From assembly GCA_028697695.1 (NCBI GenBank), contig JAQVEI010000209.1, positions 1-5,162 of the forward strand: a stretch of 5,162 bases of DNA, written 5' to 3'. The notes under the pieces were generated by a model that made no database searches, was not told where the DNA came from, and saw nothing but the letters and a program-made list of their open reading frames with translations. How positions within the stretch are numbered: the first letter of the stretch is position 1; each line of letters begins with the position of its first letter. This document shows positions 1-5,162 of the stretch, piece by piece. A program made the position numbers and the translations under genes. Source of the stretch: Lentimicrobiaceae bacterium. GTDB lineage: Bacteria; Bacteroidota; Bacteroidia; Bacteroidales; Lentimicrobiaceae.

Positions 1-1024
1 TAACTATATGGTCGATATGGTCAACCACATCCTGAACGGTGGCCAGTTTCTGGGGGAAATGTTCATCCACCTCATACCATTCATGGCGTGCCTGACTCAT
101 CTCCTGTTCATTCAAACCTTTAAAATTTCGGTATTTGATGCGCAGGGCTTCCCGTGCCGAATCGCGGGCTGGGTTTGGCAAAGGCGCTTTTACATAACTG
201 CTCAGTATGCACATTTGAATTACACCCTCATTTGCTGCAAGCGCTCTGAGCATATCGTCGCTAAGGTTGCGTGGGTTGTCGCATAAGGCTCTGGCACAGG
301 AGTGCGAAGCAATCACCGGGGCTTTGCTCAGTTTTAGTACATCGTAAAACGACTCGTCTGAAATATGGGATACATCAACCATAAGACCCAGGCGGTTCAT
401 TTCGGCAATGACCTTTTCCCCAAAACCGCTCACTCCATGGTGTTCGATGGTGTCGTTTGCAGAATCGCAAATGTCGTTATTGCTGGAATGGCACAGCGTA
501 ATGTAGCGGGCGCCAAGCTTGTGAAAACGCTCAATGTTCGCCAGGTCGGTGCCAATCGGATAGCCGTTTTCAATACCAATATAAACCGCCCGTTTTCCTT
601 GTTTGGCAATGGCCGGTCCGTCATCAGAGCCCAGCGCTATGGTTGTCTTTTCGCTGTTGAGCTTTACATTTCTGCGGATGGCTTCAAATGTTGCCAGTGC
701 CTGCTCCAGTGCTTTCTGATTGCCCTGTGGCGTTCGATCTCCCTGCCCGATAAACACCGCAAAAAATGCGGCATCCAGCCCGCCCGCTTCCATGCGGGGA
801 ATATCCACCCGGTTTCGCGGCCGCCGGTTTGCATTATTTTCTCCAAAATTGTATGTCGAATCCATGAACCACATGGGCGTATCGTTGTGTGAATCAATGG
901 TAAAGCAACTGTTGTGAATGCGGGCTGCTTTCTTTTGAAGGCGCTGCTGCTTTCCGCCACCTAAGGCGAAAGCATGGCAGGTGAGGGCAAGCAGGAAGAC
1001 GGTGGCTAATGCTGATTTCCTCAT
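1..1024 (-). CDS. M19 family membrane dipeptidase (renal dipeptidase-like), C-terminus beyond left edge
   Basis: This is a zinc-dependent dipeptidase that hydrolyses dipeptides, probably outside the inner membrane. Reading from the ATG at 1022-1024, 341 codons stay open to the left edge, so the C-terminal part is missing. Residues 1-20 look like a Sec signal peptide: MRK, a hydrophobic core, then a CHAFA/L cleavage region; the cysteine context is a poor lipobox. Family metal and catalytic residues appear in order: H46 and D48 in DSHNDTP, bridging E152 in IENG, catalytic H179 in LCHSS, H220 in DVSHIS, H241 in ASHSC, and substrate-binding R252 in PRNL. Their spacing matches human renal dipeptidase (H36, D38, E125, H152, H198, H219, R230 by its usual numbering). 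The late SDFDG region would lie outside the window. No clear Shine-Dalgarno precedes the start. The gene lies 131 bases after the methyltransferase on the same strand. Family is certain; the natural substrate is unknown. Confidence 0.93.
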   Translation of the reverse strand, partial: MRKSALATVFLLALTCHAFALGGGKQQRLQKKAARIHNSCFTIDSHNDTPMWFMDSTYNFGENNANRRPRNRVDIPRMEAGGLDAAFFAVFIGQGDRTPQGNQKALEQALATFEAIRRNVKLNSEKTTIALGSDDGPAIAKQGKRAVYIGIENGYPIGTDLANIERFHKLGARYITLCHSSNNDICDSANDTIEHHGVSGFGEKVIAEMNRLGLMVDVSHISDESFYDVLKLSKAPVIASHSCARALCDNPRNLSDDMLRALAANEGVIQMCILSSYVKAPLPNPARDSAREALRIKYRNFKGLNEQEMSQARHEWYEVDEHFPQKLATVQDVVDHIDHIV

Positions 1025-1082
1025 GGGTAAAGCCGGCTTTCTGGTTGTTTGAGGTGATTGTAACATTATTGTAAAATATGCC

Positions 1083-1090
1083 CAAAATTA
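1083..1090 (-). promoter_or_regulatory. Candidate Bacteroidota -7 box for the dipeptidase gene
   Basis: On the minus strand this reads TAATTTTG, an exact match to the Bacteroidota -7 consensus TAnnTTTG, and lies about 58 bases upstream of the dipeptidase start. I could not find a matching -33 TTTG at the usual 19-21 base distance, so the call rests on one short motif in AT-rich DNA. If real, the dipeptidase has its own promoter in the gap after the methyltransferase, with a leader of about 50 bases. Confidence 0.3.
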
Positions 1091-1155
1091 ATCAATACTA
1101 ACGAAACAGATAATGTGAATGGCCGGAACTTTATTTTGTGCCGTTACCATCTGCT

Positions 1156-1752
1156 TTATATTTTTCGGGCAAACAACCTAATGACGCTGGCTTCACCACT
1201 GTGTAGCGGGCCTTCGTCCAGGTGTACCGTAAGTTCAGAGCGTTCAATCAATTCCAGAGCATTGAAATCCTGTTTAATTTGTTCACACTCATAAAGCAGG
1301 TGCTCTTGTCGCGGGCCGCCGGTATTCTTATGCAGTTGTGCTTTGGTGAAGGCTTCCAGGATAAGATGACCGCCCGGTTTAAGGCTTTCCATTAGTTTGT
1401 GATGTACCTTTTGTCTGATGTCATCCGGCATGTGAACGAAAATCAGGGCAATGGCATCAAAATGGTCTTTTTCTCCGGCAAATTCAGTCAGGTCGTGTAT
1501 GTTGTACACGATATTAACTGATCTGCCGGCAGCCAGTTTCAAAGCTTTTTTCCGGCCTTCCACGCTTTGGTCAAAGGCGGTGACATCCCATTTTTTCTGA
1601 GCAGCATATACGGCGTTGCGTCCTTCACCATCGGCAGGTAAAAGCAATCTGCCGGGCGTTAATCCCTCTAATTTGGCAGCAAACCAGGCATTCGGGTGGG
1701 TGCCGTACATATATGATTCAGCGGAATATCGCTCGTCCCAGTGTTCTTTCAT
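1156..1752 (-). CDS. Class I SAM-dependent methyltransferase, TehB-like
   Basis: This 198-residue protein is a small cytoplasmic Rossmann-fold methyltransferase; its acceptor is not known. The N-terminus (WDERYS, then YMYGTHPN at about residues 14-21) is the usual opening of the TehB-like subgroup and supports the ATG at 1750-1752. Motif I is the subgroup's variant of the glycine-rich loop, LLLPADGEGRN (residues 36-46). D61 at the end of the next strand should bind the ribose of SAM. D87 and the HFDAIALIFVHMP stretch (97-109) form the next core strands, followed by LKPGGHLILEAF (125-135). The C-terminal GGPRQE and DEGPLHSGEASVIRL segments are also typical. The ORF appears complete. TehB proteins methylate tellurite, but many relatives have no such role, so the substrate is left open. 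No good Shine-Dalgarno is visible, and a near-match to the -7 box (TAAACTTG, 1769-1776) lies very close to the start. Confidence 0.88.
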   Translation of the reverse strand: MKEHWDERYSAESYMYGTHPNAWFAAKLEGLTPGRLLLPADGEGRNAVYAAQKKWDVTAFDQSVEGRKKALKLAAGRSVNIVYNIHDLTEFAGEKDHFDAIALIFVHMPDDIRQKVHHKLMESLKPGGHLILEAFTKAQLHKNTGGPRQEHLLYECEQIKQDFNALELIERSELTVHLDEGPLHSGEASVIRLFARKI

Positions 1753-1824
1753 TGAGTTATTTTTAGTGCAAGTTTAAACATTTTTTCGCTCAAAACAGTT
1801 TGCCGTTATATGCAGGCAGGGCAT

Positions 1825-1876
1825 TTTACCACTAAACTTCCTACGAAGAACTGAACTTTAAATTTACCACTTTCCT
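1825..1876. repeat. Short imperfect direct repeats between methyltransferase and RloB-like gene
   Basis: TTTACCACT occurs twice, at 1825-1833 and 1863-1871, each followed closely by TTCCT (1838-1842 and 1872-1876; the first copy has four extra bases). A small hairpin, CTTC-CTAC-GAAG, lies between them at 1837-1848. This noncoding stretch separates the methyltransferase from the AT-rich operon. It may be part of a dispersed repeat or a junction scar; its function is unknown. Confidence 0.4.
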
Positions 1877-1893
1877 GTCCTAAAAAGCACGAA

Positions 1894-1913
1894 ACCCATG
1901 CTTGAGTATGGGT
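1894..1913 (-). terminator. Hairpin after the RloB-like gene, probable operon terminator
   Basis: The arms ACCCATGC and GTATGGGT, one G-T pair among eight, enclose a 4-base loop (TTGA on the plus strand). The hairpin lies 20 bases past the RloB-like stop codon. Read in the operon's direction it is followed by TTTCGTGCTTTTT, an interrupted T-rich tract. This fits an imperfect intrinsic terminator for the ATPase/RloB operon; it could also be a structured part of a repeat element. Confidence 0.5.
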
Positions 1914-1933
1914 GATGTTGGCGGTTCGGCTTT

Positions 1934-2575
1934 TCATTCAAAGAGCTTTTTCAGTTCGTCTGACTTAAATAACAAATCCATTTCGCACATTGCTTTCTTA
2001 GGGTTTTCATAGTCAAAATTTCCAAGAGCAAGAGAATTATCTATAGCTGCTTTTAATTTTGTTTTTAATTTCAAATAAATGTCATCATTTTGTTTTGTAA
2101 AGAATTTTTGTGTCTTTTCGTAATTCTTCAAGTGTTTTTTTAGTTGTGTTTCTGCACTTGAACAGGTGTCGTAGTATTTTGAGGTTTTTTCAAAATGGAG
2201 TAGAAACCAAAACTCAATGCAAGGATTATTTACAATAACAACAACGTTCGGGTAGTTCGTAATGAGGTCGGTTCTGTATTCTTCAAATGTTTTAAGTTGT
2301 GATTTTTTGCCTTTAGGTGCTTGATTATCTTCTTTGATAACGGTATCAAGGTCAATTATCCAAAAAATTTTTGTAAATTCTTTGCCCGATAAATCACAAA
2401 CTAAATTATACTGTTCTTCTACGCTTTTTTTATTTGGGATTTCGGGTTTTATACTAACACGAAGATTCCGTTCGTTTCTCTTTAGCATTTGCAAATACCA
2501 AACTTCTGTTTCGCCGTCCACTACAAAAGCGAAAGAAGGATTTGTTTTGTAGATAATCCTCCTGAGCTTTCTCAT
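1934..2575 (-). CDS. RloB-like TOPRIM-type protein (AbiLii-like), putative effector of abortive-infection module
   Basis: This 213-residue cytoplasmic protein has the landmarks of the RloB family. FVVDGETEVWYLQML (17-31) carries the TOPRIM-like acidic residue in GETE (E22, E24). KIFWIIDLDT (69-78) supplies the DxD pair D75/D77. NNPCIEFWFLLHF (116-128) is the family's hallmark NPxxExWxLLHF block, and NPKKAMCEMDLL (191-202) resembles the usual C-terminal NP block. TOPRIM proteins coordinate metal through these acids and often cut or rejoin nucleic acid, so a nuclease role is inferred, not shown. Length is normal for the family. The start codon overlaps the ATPase stop as ATGA, implying translational coupling and a joint function. 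RloA/RloB pairs are known from type I restriction loci and correspond to AbiLi/AbiLii; no restriction genes are visible here. Low G+C suggests transfer. The gene symbol is left blank because orthology cannot be proven. Confidence 0.82.
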   Translation of the reverse strand: MRKLRRIIYKTNPSFAFVVDGETEVWYLQMLKRNERNLRVSIKPEIPNKKSVEEQYNLVCDLSGKEFTKIFWIIDLDTVIKEDNQAPKGKKSQLKTFEEYRTDLITNYPNVVVIVNNPCIEFWFLLHFEKTSKYYDTCSSAETQLKKHLKNYEKTQKFFTKQNDDIYLKLKTKLKAAIDNSLALGNFDYENPKKAMCEMDLLFKSDELKKLFE

Positions 2576-3870
2576 AGACTTAAATCAATGAAAGTGTCGC
2601 CCAAATTAGGTGTTCCACTCAATTTACCGCTTTTGTAAGCGTTTAAAATATTTGTGGTATTTCTTACAACCGAGCTATCAAAATCAGTCAATGAATAAAG
2701 CTCTGTTGAACAACTTTCTTGTTTGTCTGTAAACCATATTGCATCATTTCTAAAGATATCTTTATTATCTAAAATTTCTCGGTTGTGAGTGGTTGCAATG
2801 ATTTGAGAATTTTTAGAATTCAAAAGAAAAGAAAGAATAAAATGCAAATATAAATCAGGGTGTAATGAAGCTTCTAACTCATCAATTGGAAATGCTGTTG
2901 AATTTTTGATTAACAAAGCTAATAAACCAGCAAATCCATAGTAACGCCTTGTTCCTTGCGATTCAAATTCTAAAGGCAAGGTGTATTTAGTGTTATTTAC
3001 TGTATGTTCAAATTCAATGTTTACAGCCGTTAACTTACCTTTCTCTTCTAATTCTTTAATTTGTTCACTTGGGGCTTTTACCTGCTTTTTCAAAAATTCA
3101 ATAAAATCATCAGGAATATCTTTTTCTTCTTCCTGAATTATAATGTCAGAGATATTGAAGTCCGCTTTCTTCAATATTGTAACAACATCAGATTTAGAAA
3201 TTTGATTATTATCGATCCTTGAAGTTACAAACCCTTCTAATTCTGTTCTCGTATAAACCAATGGGCTTAGATAATTTTTAAACCAATCCACAACTTCTTG
3301 TAATTCTCTGAGATCAATATTGGTTTTTAAATATCCACCAAGAACAGTATTGTTCCAAAGCGTGTTAGCTTCAAGTGTTTTTTCAAAAACCTTGTCTGTC
3401 GAAATTTTACTTCCAAATGAGATTTCAGTAAATTGATTTGATAAATTAGTTTTCCTTTTAAAAACATTAGCTTTATTAGGATTGTGAAAATATAACTCCT
3501 CAGAGACAATGGCTTTCTTAAAAAATTCTACTTCGTAAAAGTATTTAATGTCATTATGAAAAAACTCAATAGAAATAATTGAGTTCTGTTTGGGTGTTTT
3601 TGGGTCAAACAAAAAAGGATTAAAGTCTAATTCATTAGTTTTTTTTCGCTCTGGTTCAAGAACGATGTCTCTTAAAAAATCAAGAGCTTTCAAAATTGTT
3701 GTTTTTCCAGATGCGTTTGCGCCATAAATCAAGGCAAGCTTTAAAATTCTATGTCCACCAAAATTCACGATATAAGCGTCTTCAAGATGTTTTGATTTTT
3801 CTGCCTCAAATGAAAGAGTTTGTTTGTCTTTTATTGAACCAAAATTTTGAACACTAAAGTTGATAATCAT
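2572..3870 (-). CDS. AAA_15/ABC-type ATPase (RloA/AbiLi-like), sensor partner of the RloB-like protein
   Basis: This is a complete 432-residue P-loop ATPase of the OLD/RecF/ABC-like group (AAA_15/AAA_21). The N-terminus, IINFSVQNFGSIKDKQTLSF (2-21), is the typical opening strand. Walker A is GANASGKT at 50-57 (K56, T57). A long middle region (about 65-290) carries a charged helical part near 230-280. The ABC-like signature is ESQGTRR at 303-309, Walker B AFPIDE at 326-331 (D330, E331), followed by LEASLHP, and the H-loop is ATTHN at 359-363. The end, YKSGKLSGTPNLGD, matches the usual RloA-type tail. All catalytic motifs are intact. A weak Shine-Dalgarno, AAAGG at 3877-3881, stands six bases before the ATG. 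It is the first gene of the two-gene operon and overlaps the RloB-like gene by four bases. By analogy with AbiL and PARIS it probably senses infection and controls the partner; this is inference. It is AT-rich compared with the flanking genes. Confidence 0.87.
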   Translation of the reverse strand: MIINFSVQNFGSIKDKQTLSFEAEKSKHLEDAYIVNFGGHRILKLALIYGANASGKTTILKALDFLRDIVLEPERKKTNELDFNPFLFDPKTPKQNSIISIEFFHNDIKYFYEVEFFKKAIVSEELYFHNPNKANVFKRKTNLSNQFTEISFGSKISTDKVFEKTLEANTLWNNTVLGGYLKTNIDLRELQEVVDWFKNYLSPLVYTRTELEGFVTSRIDNNQISKSDVVTILKKADFNISDIIIQEEEKDIPDDFIEFLKKQVKAPSEQIKELEEKGKLTAVNIEFEHTVNNTKYTLPLEFESQGTRRYYGFAGLLALLIKNSTAFPIDELEASLHPDLYLHFILSFLLNSKNSQIIATTHNREILDNKDIFRNDAIWFTDKQESCSTELYSLTDFDSSVVRNTTNILNAYKSGKLSGTPNLGDTFIDLSL

Positions 3871-3898
3871 TTTTTGCCTTTATTTTGTAAGTTGACTG

Positions 3899-3906
3899 CA
3901 AATTTA
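3899..3906 (-). promoter_or_regulatory. Candidate Bacteroidota -7 box of the ATPase/RloB operon
   Basis: The minus strand reads TAAATTTG, an exact match to TAnnTTTG, 28 bases upstream of the ATPase start. A T-rich TGTTTTTC lies about 14-21 bases further upstream (3921-3928), where a -33 element is expected, but it is not a clean TTTG. Transcription starting about 7 bases downstream would give a leader of roughly 20 bases that holds the AAAGG ribosome binding site. Position and spacing to the gene make this the stronger of the two promoter calls. Confidence 0.5.
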
Positions 3907-4001
3907 CATATAAAAAAAGTGAAAAACAGATTTTTTACGTATAAAATGTAATTTGAATACAGATTTAGGGTGTTGAGAGGTGTTTGCTATTTTATTAAGT
4001 T

Positions 4002-4091
4002 GGGAAGTGGTGGACTCGAACCCCCGCTCTCTACACTTAATTCAGATTACAATTAAAGCTTATAGTATAGAATATGGTTGCCTTTCTTCCC
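4002..4091 (-). tRNA. tRNA-like sequence, probably a degenerate tRNA or tRNA-derived remnant
   Basis: On the minus strand this 90-base stretch ends with a convincing T-loop, TTCGAGT (4014-4020), flanked by GGGGG and CCACC, which pair except for a central G-A mismatch. ACTTCCC (4002-4008) then pairs with GGGAAGA (4085-4091) at six of seven positions, as an acceptor stem would. Between them are a possible short D-stem (AGGC 4080-4083 with GCTT 4056-4059) around an over-long 20-base loop, and a hairpin TTAATT/AATTAA (4037-4042, 4051-4056) whose 8-base loop GTAATCTG is not a proper anticodon loop. Against a working tRNA: no consistent anticodon, no D-loop GG, stem mismatches, and no encoded CCA. 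A decayed tRNA or a duplicated 3' half left by an integrating element is more likely. It lies upstream of the ATPase promoter. Confidence 0.35.
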
Positions 4092-4214
4092 GCGAGAGCT
4101 ATCCTAACTACAACATTTAAAATTTTACTTACCAAGTCGTAAAGTTTTGAATTTTCCAAAGCAAGAAAGGCATTGCTCCAACTAAGGACATTGCAATTTC
4201 AACTGTCAGAGTAA

Positions 4215-4331
4215 TTATAAACTCAGTTTCTTTTCAGAAACTTTATTTTCAATGAAAACTGTTGTCTTAAGCTGACCGCCACCATATGTATAAACAGATA
4301 GACGATTTTTAAAAGTGGCCCTTAACAGCAT
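4215..4331 (-). CDS. Doubtful small ORF, 38 residues, unknown
   Basis: An ATG at 4329-4331 opens a 38-codon frame ending in TAA, too short for most gene finders. AGAGG stands five bases before the ATG, a fair ribosome binding site, and a stop codon directly abuts the ATG upstream in frame. The product begins MLLRATFKNR, contains TYGGGQLKTT and ends in a lysine-rich tail; no transmembrane segment or known motif is visible. It starts 33 bases after the decarboxylase stop. A frame of this length is easily expected by chance, so I treat it only as a candidate. Confidence 0.15.
   Translation of the reverse strand: MLLRATFKNRLSVYTYGGGQLKTTVFIENKVSEKKLSL
4225..4242 (-). terminator. Weak hairpin downstream of the decarboxylase gene
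   Basis: AGTTTCT and AGAAACT form a perfect 7-base stem around a 4-base loop, which is GAAA (a stable GNRA tetraloop) when read on the minus strand. GAGTTTATAATT follows in that direction. The stem is AT-rich, the T-tract is poor, and the hairpin is about 120 bases beyond the decarboxylase stop. A terminator role is only possible. Read on the plus strand it is followed by TTATTTTC, but no plus-strand gene is known here. Confidence 0.25.
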
Positions 4332-4363
4332 TTAAACCTCTGGTTCGTTGAGAAATTCCTGGC

Positions 4364-5162
4364 TTAATATTGCATCCTGGCAGCAGTTTCACGTATAAGT
4401 TTCCAGGCATTTTGCACATGGTGTTTTTCAACATTGGTTTGCGCCACGACCATGCGCAGGGTGTATTTACCATGGAGTTTGGTATGCGTCATGTACAACT
4501 TACCACTTGAATTTAAACTGTGGAGCAGTTGTTCATTTACTTCATTGATTTGTGATTCATCTTTAATTGAAGGCGGGAGATAGCGGAAACACACCAGGCT
4601 GAAATGCACGGGTGCCAGCAGCTCAAAGTCATTATGCTGATTGATTTCGTTGGCCAGCCATTGTGCCAGTTGCAGGTGAAGGCGAACCTTTTGGCGGATG
4701 CCATCTATGCCAAAACTCCGGATTACAAACCACAATTTAAGCGCCCTGAAGCGTCTGCCTAAGGCCACTCCCCAGTCGCGGTAATCGTTGACGTTACCAC
4801 GGGTTGTGGTTTTCAGGTATTCGGGCAGTATTTCAAAGGTGCGGATAAGCATTTCGGGATCGCGCACAAAATAAGCGGAGCAGTCGAAATTGGTAAACAT
4901 CCACTTGTGGGGGTTGAACACGTAGCTGTCGGCAAGTTCGAGGCCACCGGCAAAGTGGCGCATTTCAGGCAGCAACAGTGCAGTGCCTGCATAAGCTGCG
5001 TCCACATGAAACCAAATGTTGTGTTTCTGGCAAATCTCCCCGATTTCCCGTACAGGGTCCACAGCGGTTGAACCGGTAGTGCCAATGGTTGCAATGACGC
5101 AAAGCGGCTGAAAGCCGGCTTGCAGGTCGTTTTCTATGGCATCGCGCAAAGCAGAGGGTTGC
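4364..5162 (-). CDS. Group II PLP-dependent decarboxylase (aromatic L-amino-acid decarboxylase family), N-terminus beyond right edge
   Basis: This gene encodes a cytosolic pyridoxal-phosphate enzyme that removes the carboxyl group from an amino acid, probably aromatic, giving an amine. The frame is open to the right edge, so about 265 C-terminal residues are visible of a usual 470-500. A TTG at 5147-5149 could pass for a start, but conserved family sequence continues upstream of it, so it is internal. Visible hallmarks: CVIATIGTTGSTAVDP; WFHVDAAYAG, whose Asp (codon 5000-5002) should contact the PLP ring nitrogen; and FNPHKW, whose Lys (codon 4904-4906) forms the Schiff base. Then come the flexible-loop region around YLKTTTRGNVNDYRDWG and the FRALKLWFVIRSFG helix, with RMVVAQTNV near the end. 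The substrate-contact residues of the N-terminal half are outside the window, so tyrosine, tryptophan, DOPA or another substrate cannot be decided. G+C matches the dipeptidase gene, not the adjacent operon. Confidence 0.92.
   Translation of the reverse strand, partial: QPSALRDAIENDLQAGFQPLCVIATIGTTGSTAVDPVREIGEICQKHNIWFHVDAAYAGTALLLPEMRHFAGGLELADSYVFNPHKWMFTNFDCSAYFVRDPEMLIRTFEILPEYLKTTTRGNVNDYRDWGVALGRRFRALKLWFVIRSFGIDGIRQKVRLHLQLAQWLANEINQHNDFELLAPVHFSLVCFRYLPPSIKDESQINEVNEQLLHSLNSSGKLYMTHTKLHGKYTLRMVVAQTNVEKHHVQNAWKLIRETAARMQY

Larger units (their letters stand above)
4092..4363. other. AT-rich intergenic stretch without a convincing gene
   Basis: Together with the tRNA-like sequence and the operon promoter, this forms a gap of almost 500 bases between the decarboxylase stop and the ATPase start. 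I see no ORF that looks like a recognisable protein. It holds a weak hairpin (4225-4242), a doubtful 38-codon reading frame (4215-4331), and GAGAGC at 4094-4099, complementary to GCTCTC at 4026-4031 inside the tRNA-like sequence. It could be a decayed remnant from the insertion of the neighbouring module. Confidence 0.5.

Noticed and set aside
365..892. 175-codon open frame on the plus strand, plus another at 8-286
   Set aside because: Both lie antisense to the dipeptidase gene, whose minus-strand frame contains the full set of M19 active-site residues. The plus-strand products show no domain.
894..1085. 63-codon minus-strand frame and the 98-codon minus-strand frame at 664-960
   Set aside because: They are in other frames of the dipeptidase gene and its upstream region and have low-complexity, family-less products.
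1790..1932. Integron attC site or CRISPR array
   Set aside because: I found no RYYYAAC/GTTRRRY core pair at the ends, and the short repeats are only two copies without regular spacers.
2334..2552. 72-codon plus-strand frame
   Set aside because: It is antisense to the RloB-like gene across its conserved GETE and DxD motifs.
3327..3509. 60-codon minus-strand frame inside the ATPase gene
   Set aside because: It is an alternative frame within an intact ATPase coding region; no frameshift is needed to explain the gene.
4002..4091. 3' end of a tmRNA (ssrA)
   Set aside because: The T-arm and acceptor resemble any tRNA-like 3' end, but no tmRNA 5' half and no tag reading frame are visible upstream on the same strand.
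4813..5094. 93-codon minus-strand frame within the decarboxylase gene
   Set aside because: It is out of frame with the conserved FHVDAAYAG and NPHKW motifs and is cysteine- and proline-rich shadow sequence.

Overview
The window looks like a chromosomal segment of a Bacteroidota bacterium. This rests on weak ribosome binding sites, two upstream sequences matching the Bacteroidota -7 box (TAnnTTTG), and the families present. Every gene I can support reads on the minus strand. No database search was possible, so family calls come from motifs I could read.

Layout from left to right: (1) positions 1-1024, the N-terminal 341 residues of a secreted or periplasmic M19 membrane dipeptidase, cut by the left edge; (2) 1156-1752, a TehB-like class I SAM-dependent methyltransferase; (3) 1753-1933, an intergenic stretch with a hairpin and short repeats; (4) 1934-3870, a two-gene operon with a 4-base ATGA overlap: an AAA_15/ABC-type ATPase (RloA/AbiLi-like), then a TOPRIM-type RloB/AbiLii-like protein; (5) 3871-4363, an AT-rich gap with the operon promoter, a degenerate tRNA-like sequence, a weak hairpin and one doubtful 38-codon ORF; (6) 4364-5162, the C-terminal part of a group II PLP-dependent decarboxylase (aromatic L-amino-acid decarboxylase family), cut by the right edge.

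The most interesting part is 1753-4363. Sampled 60-base lines inside the ATPase/RloB operon contain 20-37% G+C, against 48-55% in sampled lines of the dipeptidase and decarboxylase genes. The operon is therefore probably a horizontally acquired anti-phage (abortive infection) module sitting between housekeeping-type genes. In related two-gene systems (AbiL; PARIS is a more distant architectural parallel) an ATPase senses infection and controls a TOPRIM-fold effector. The tRNA-like sequence near the module's promoter end could be a remnant of tRNA-associated integration, or could be unrelated; no matching attachment repeat is visible in the window. The flanking metabolic genes have no evident functional link to the module.
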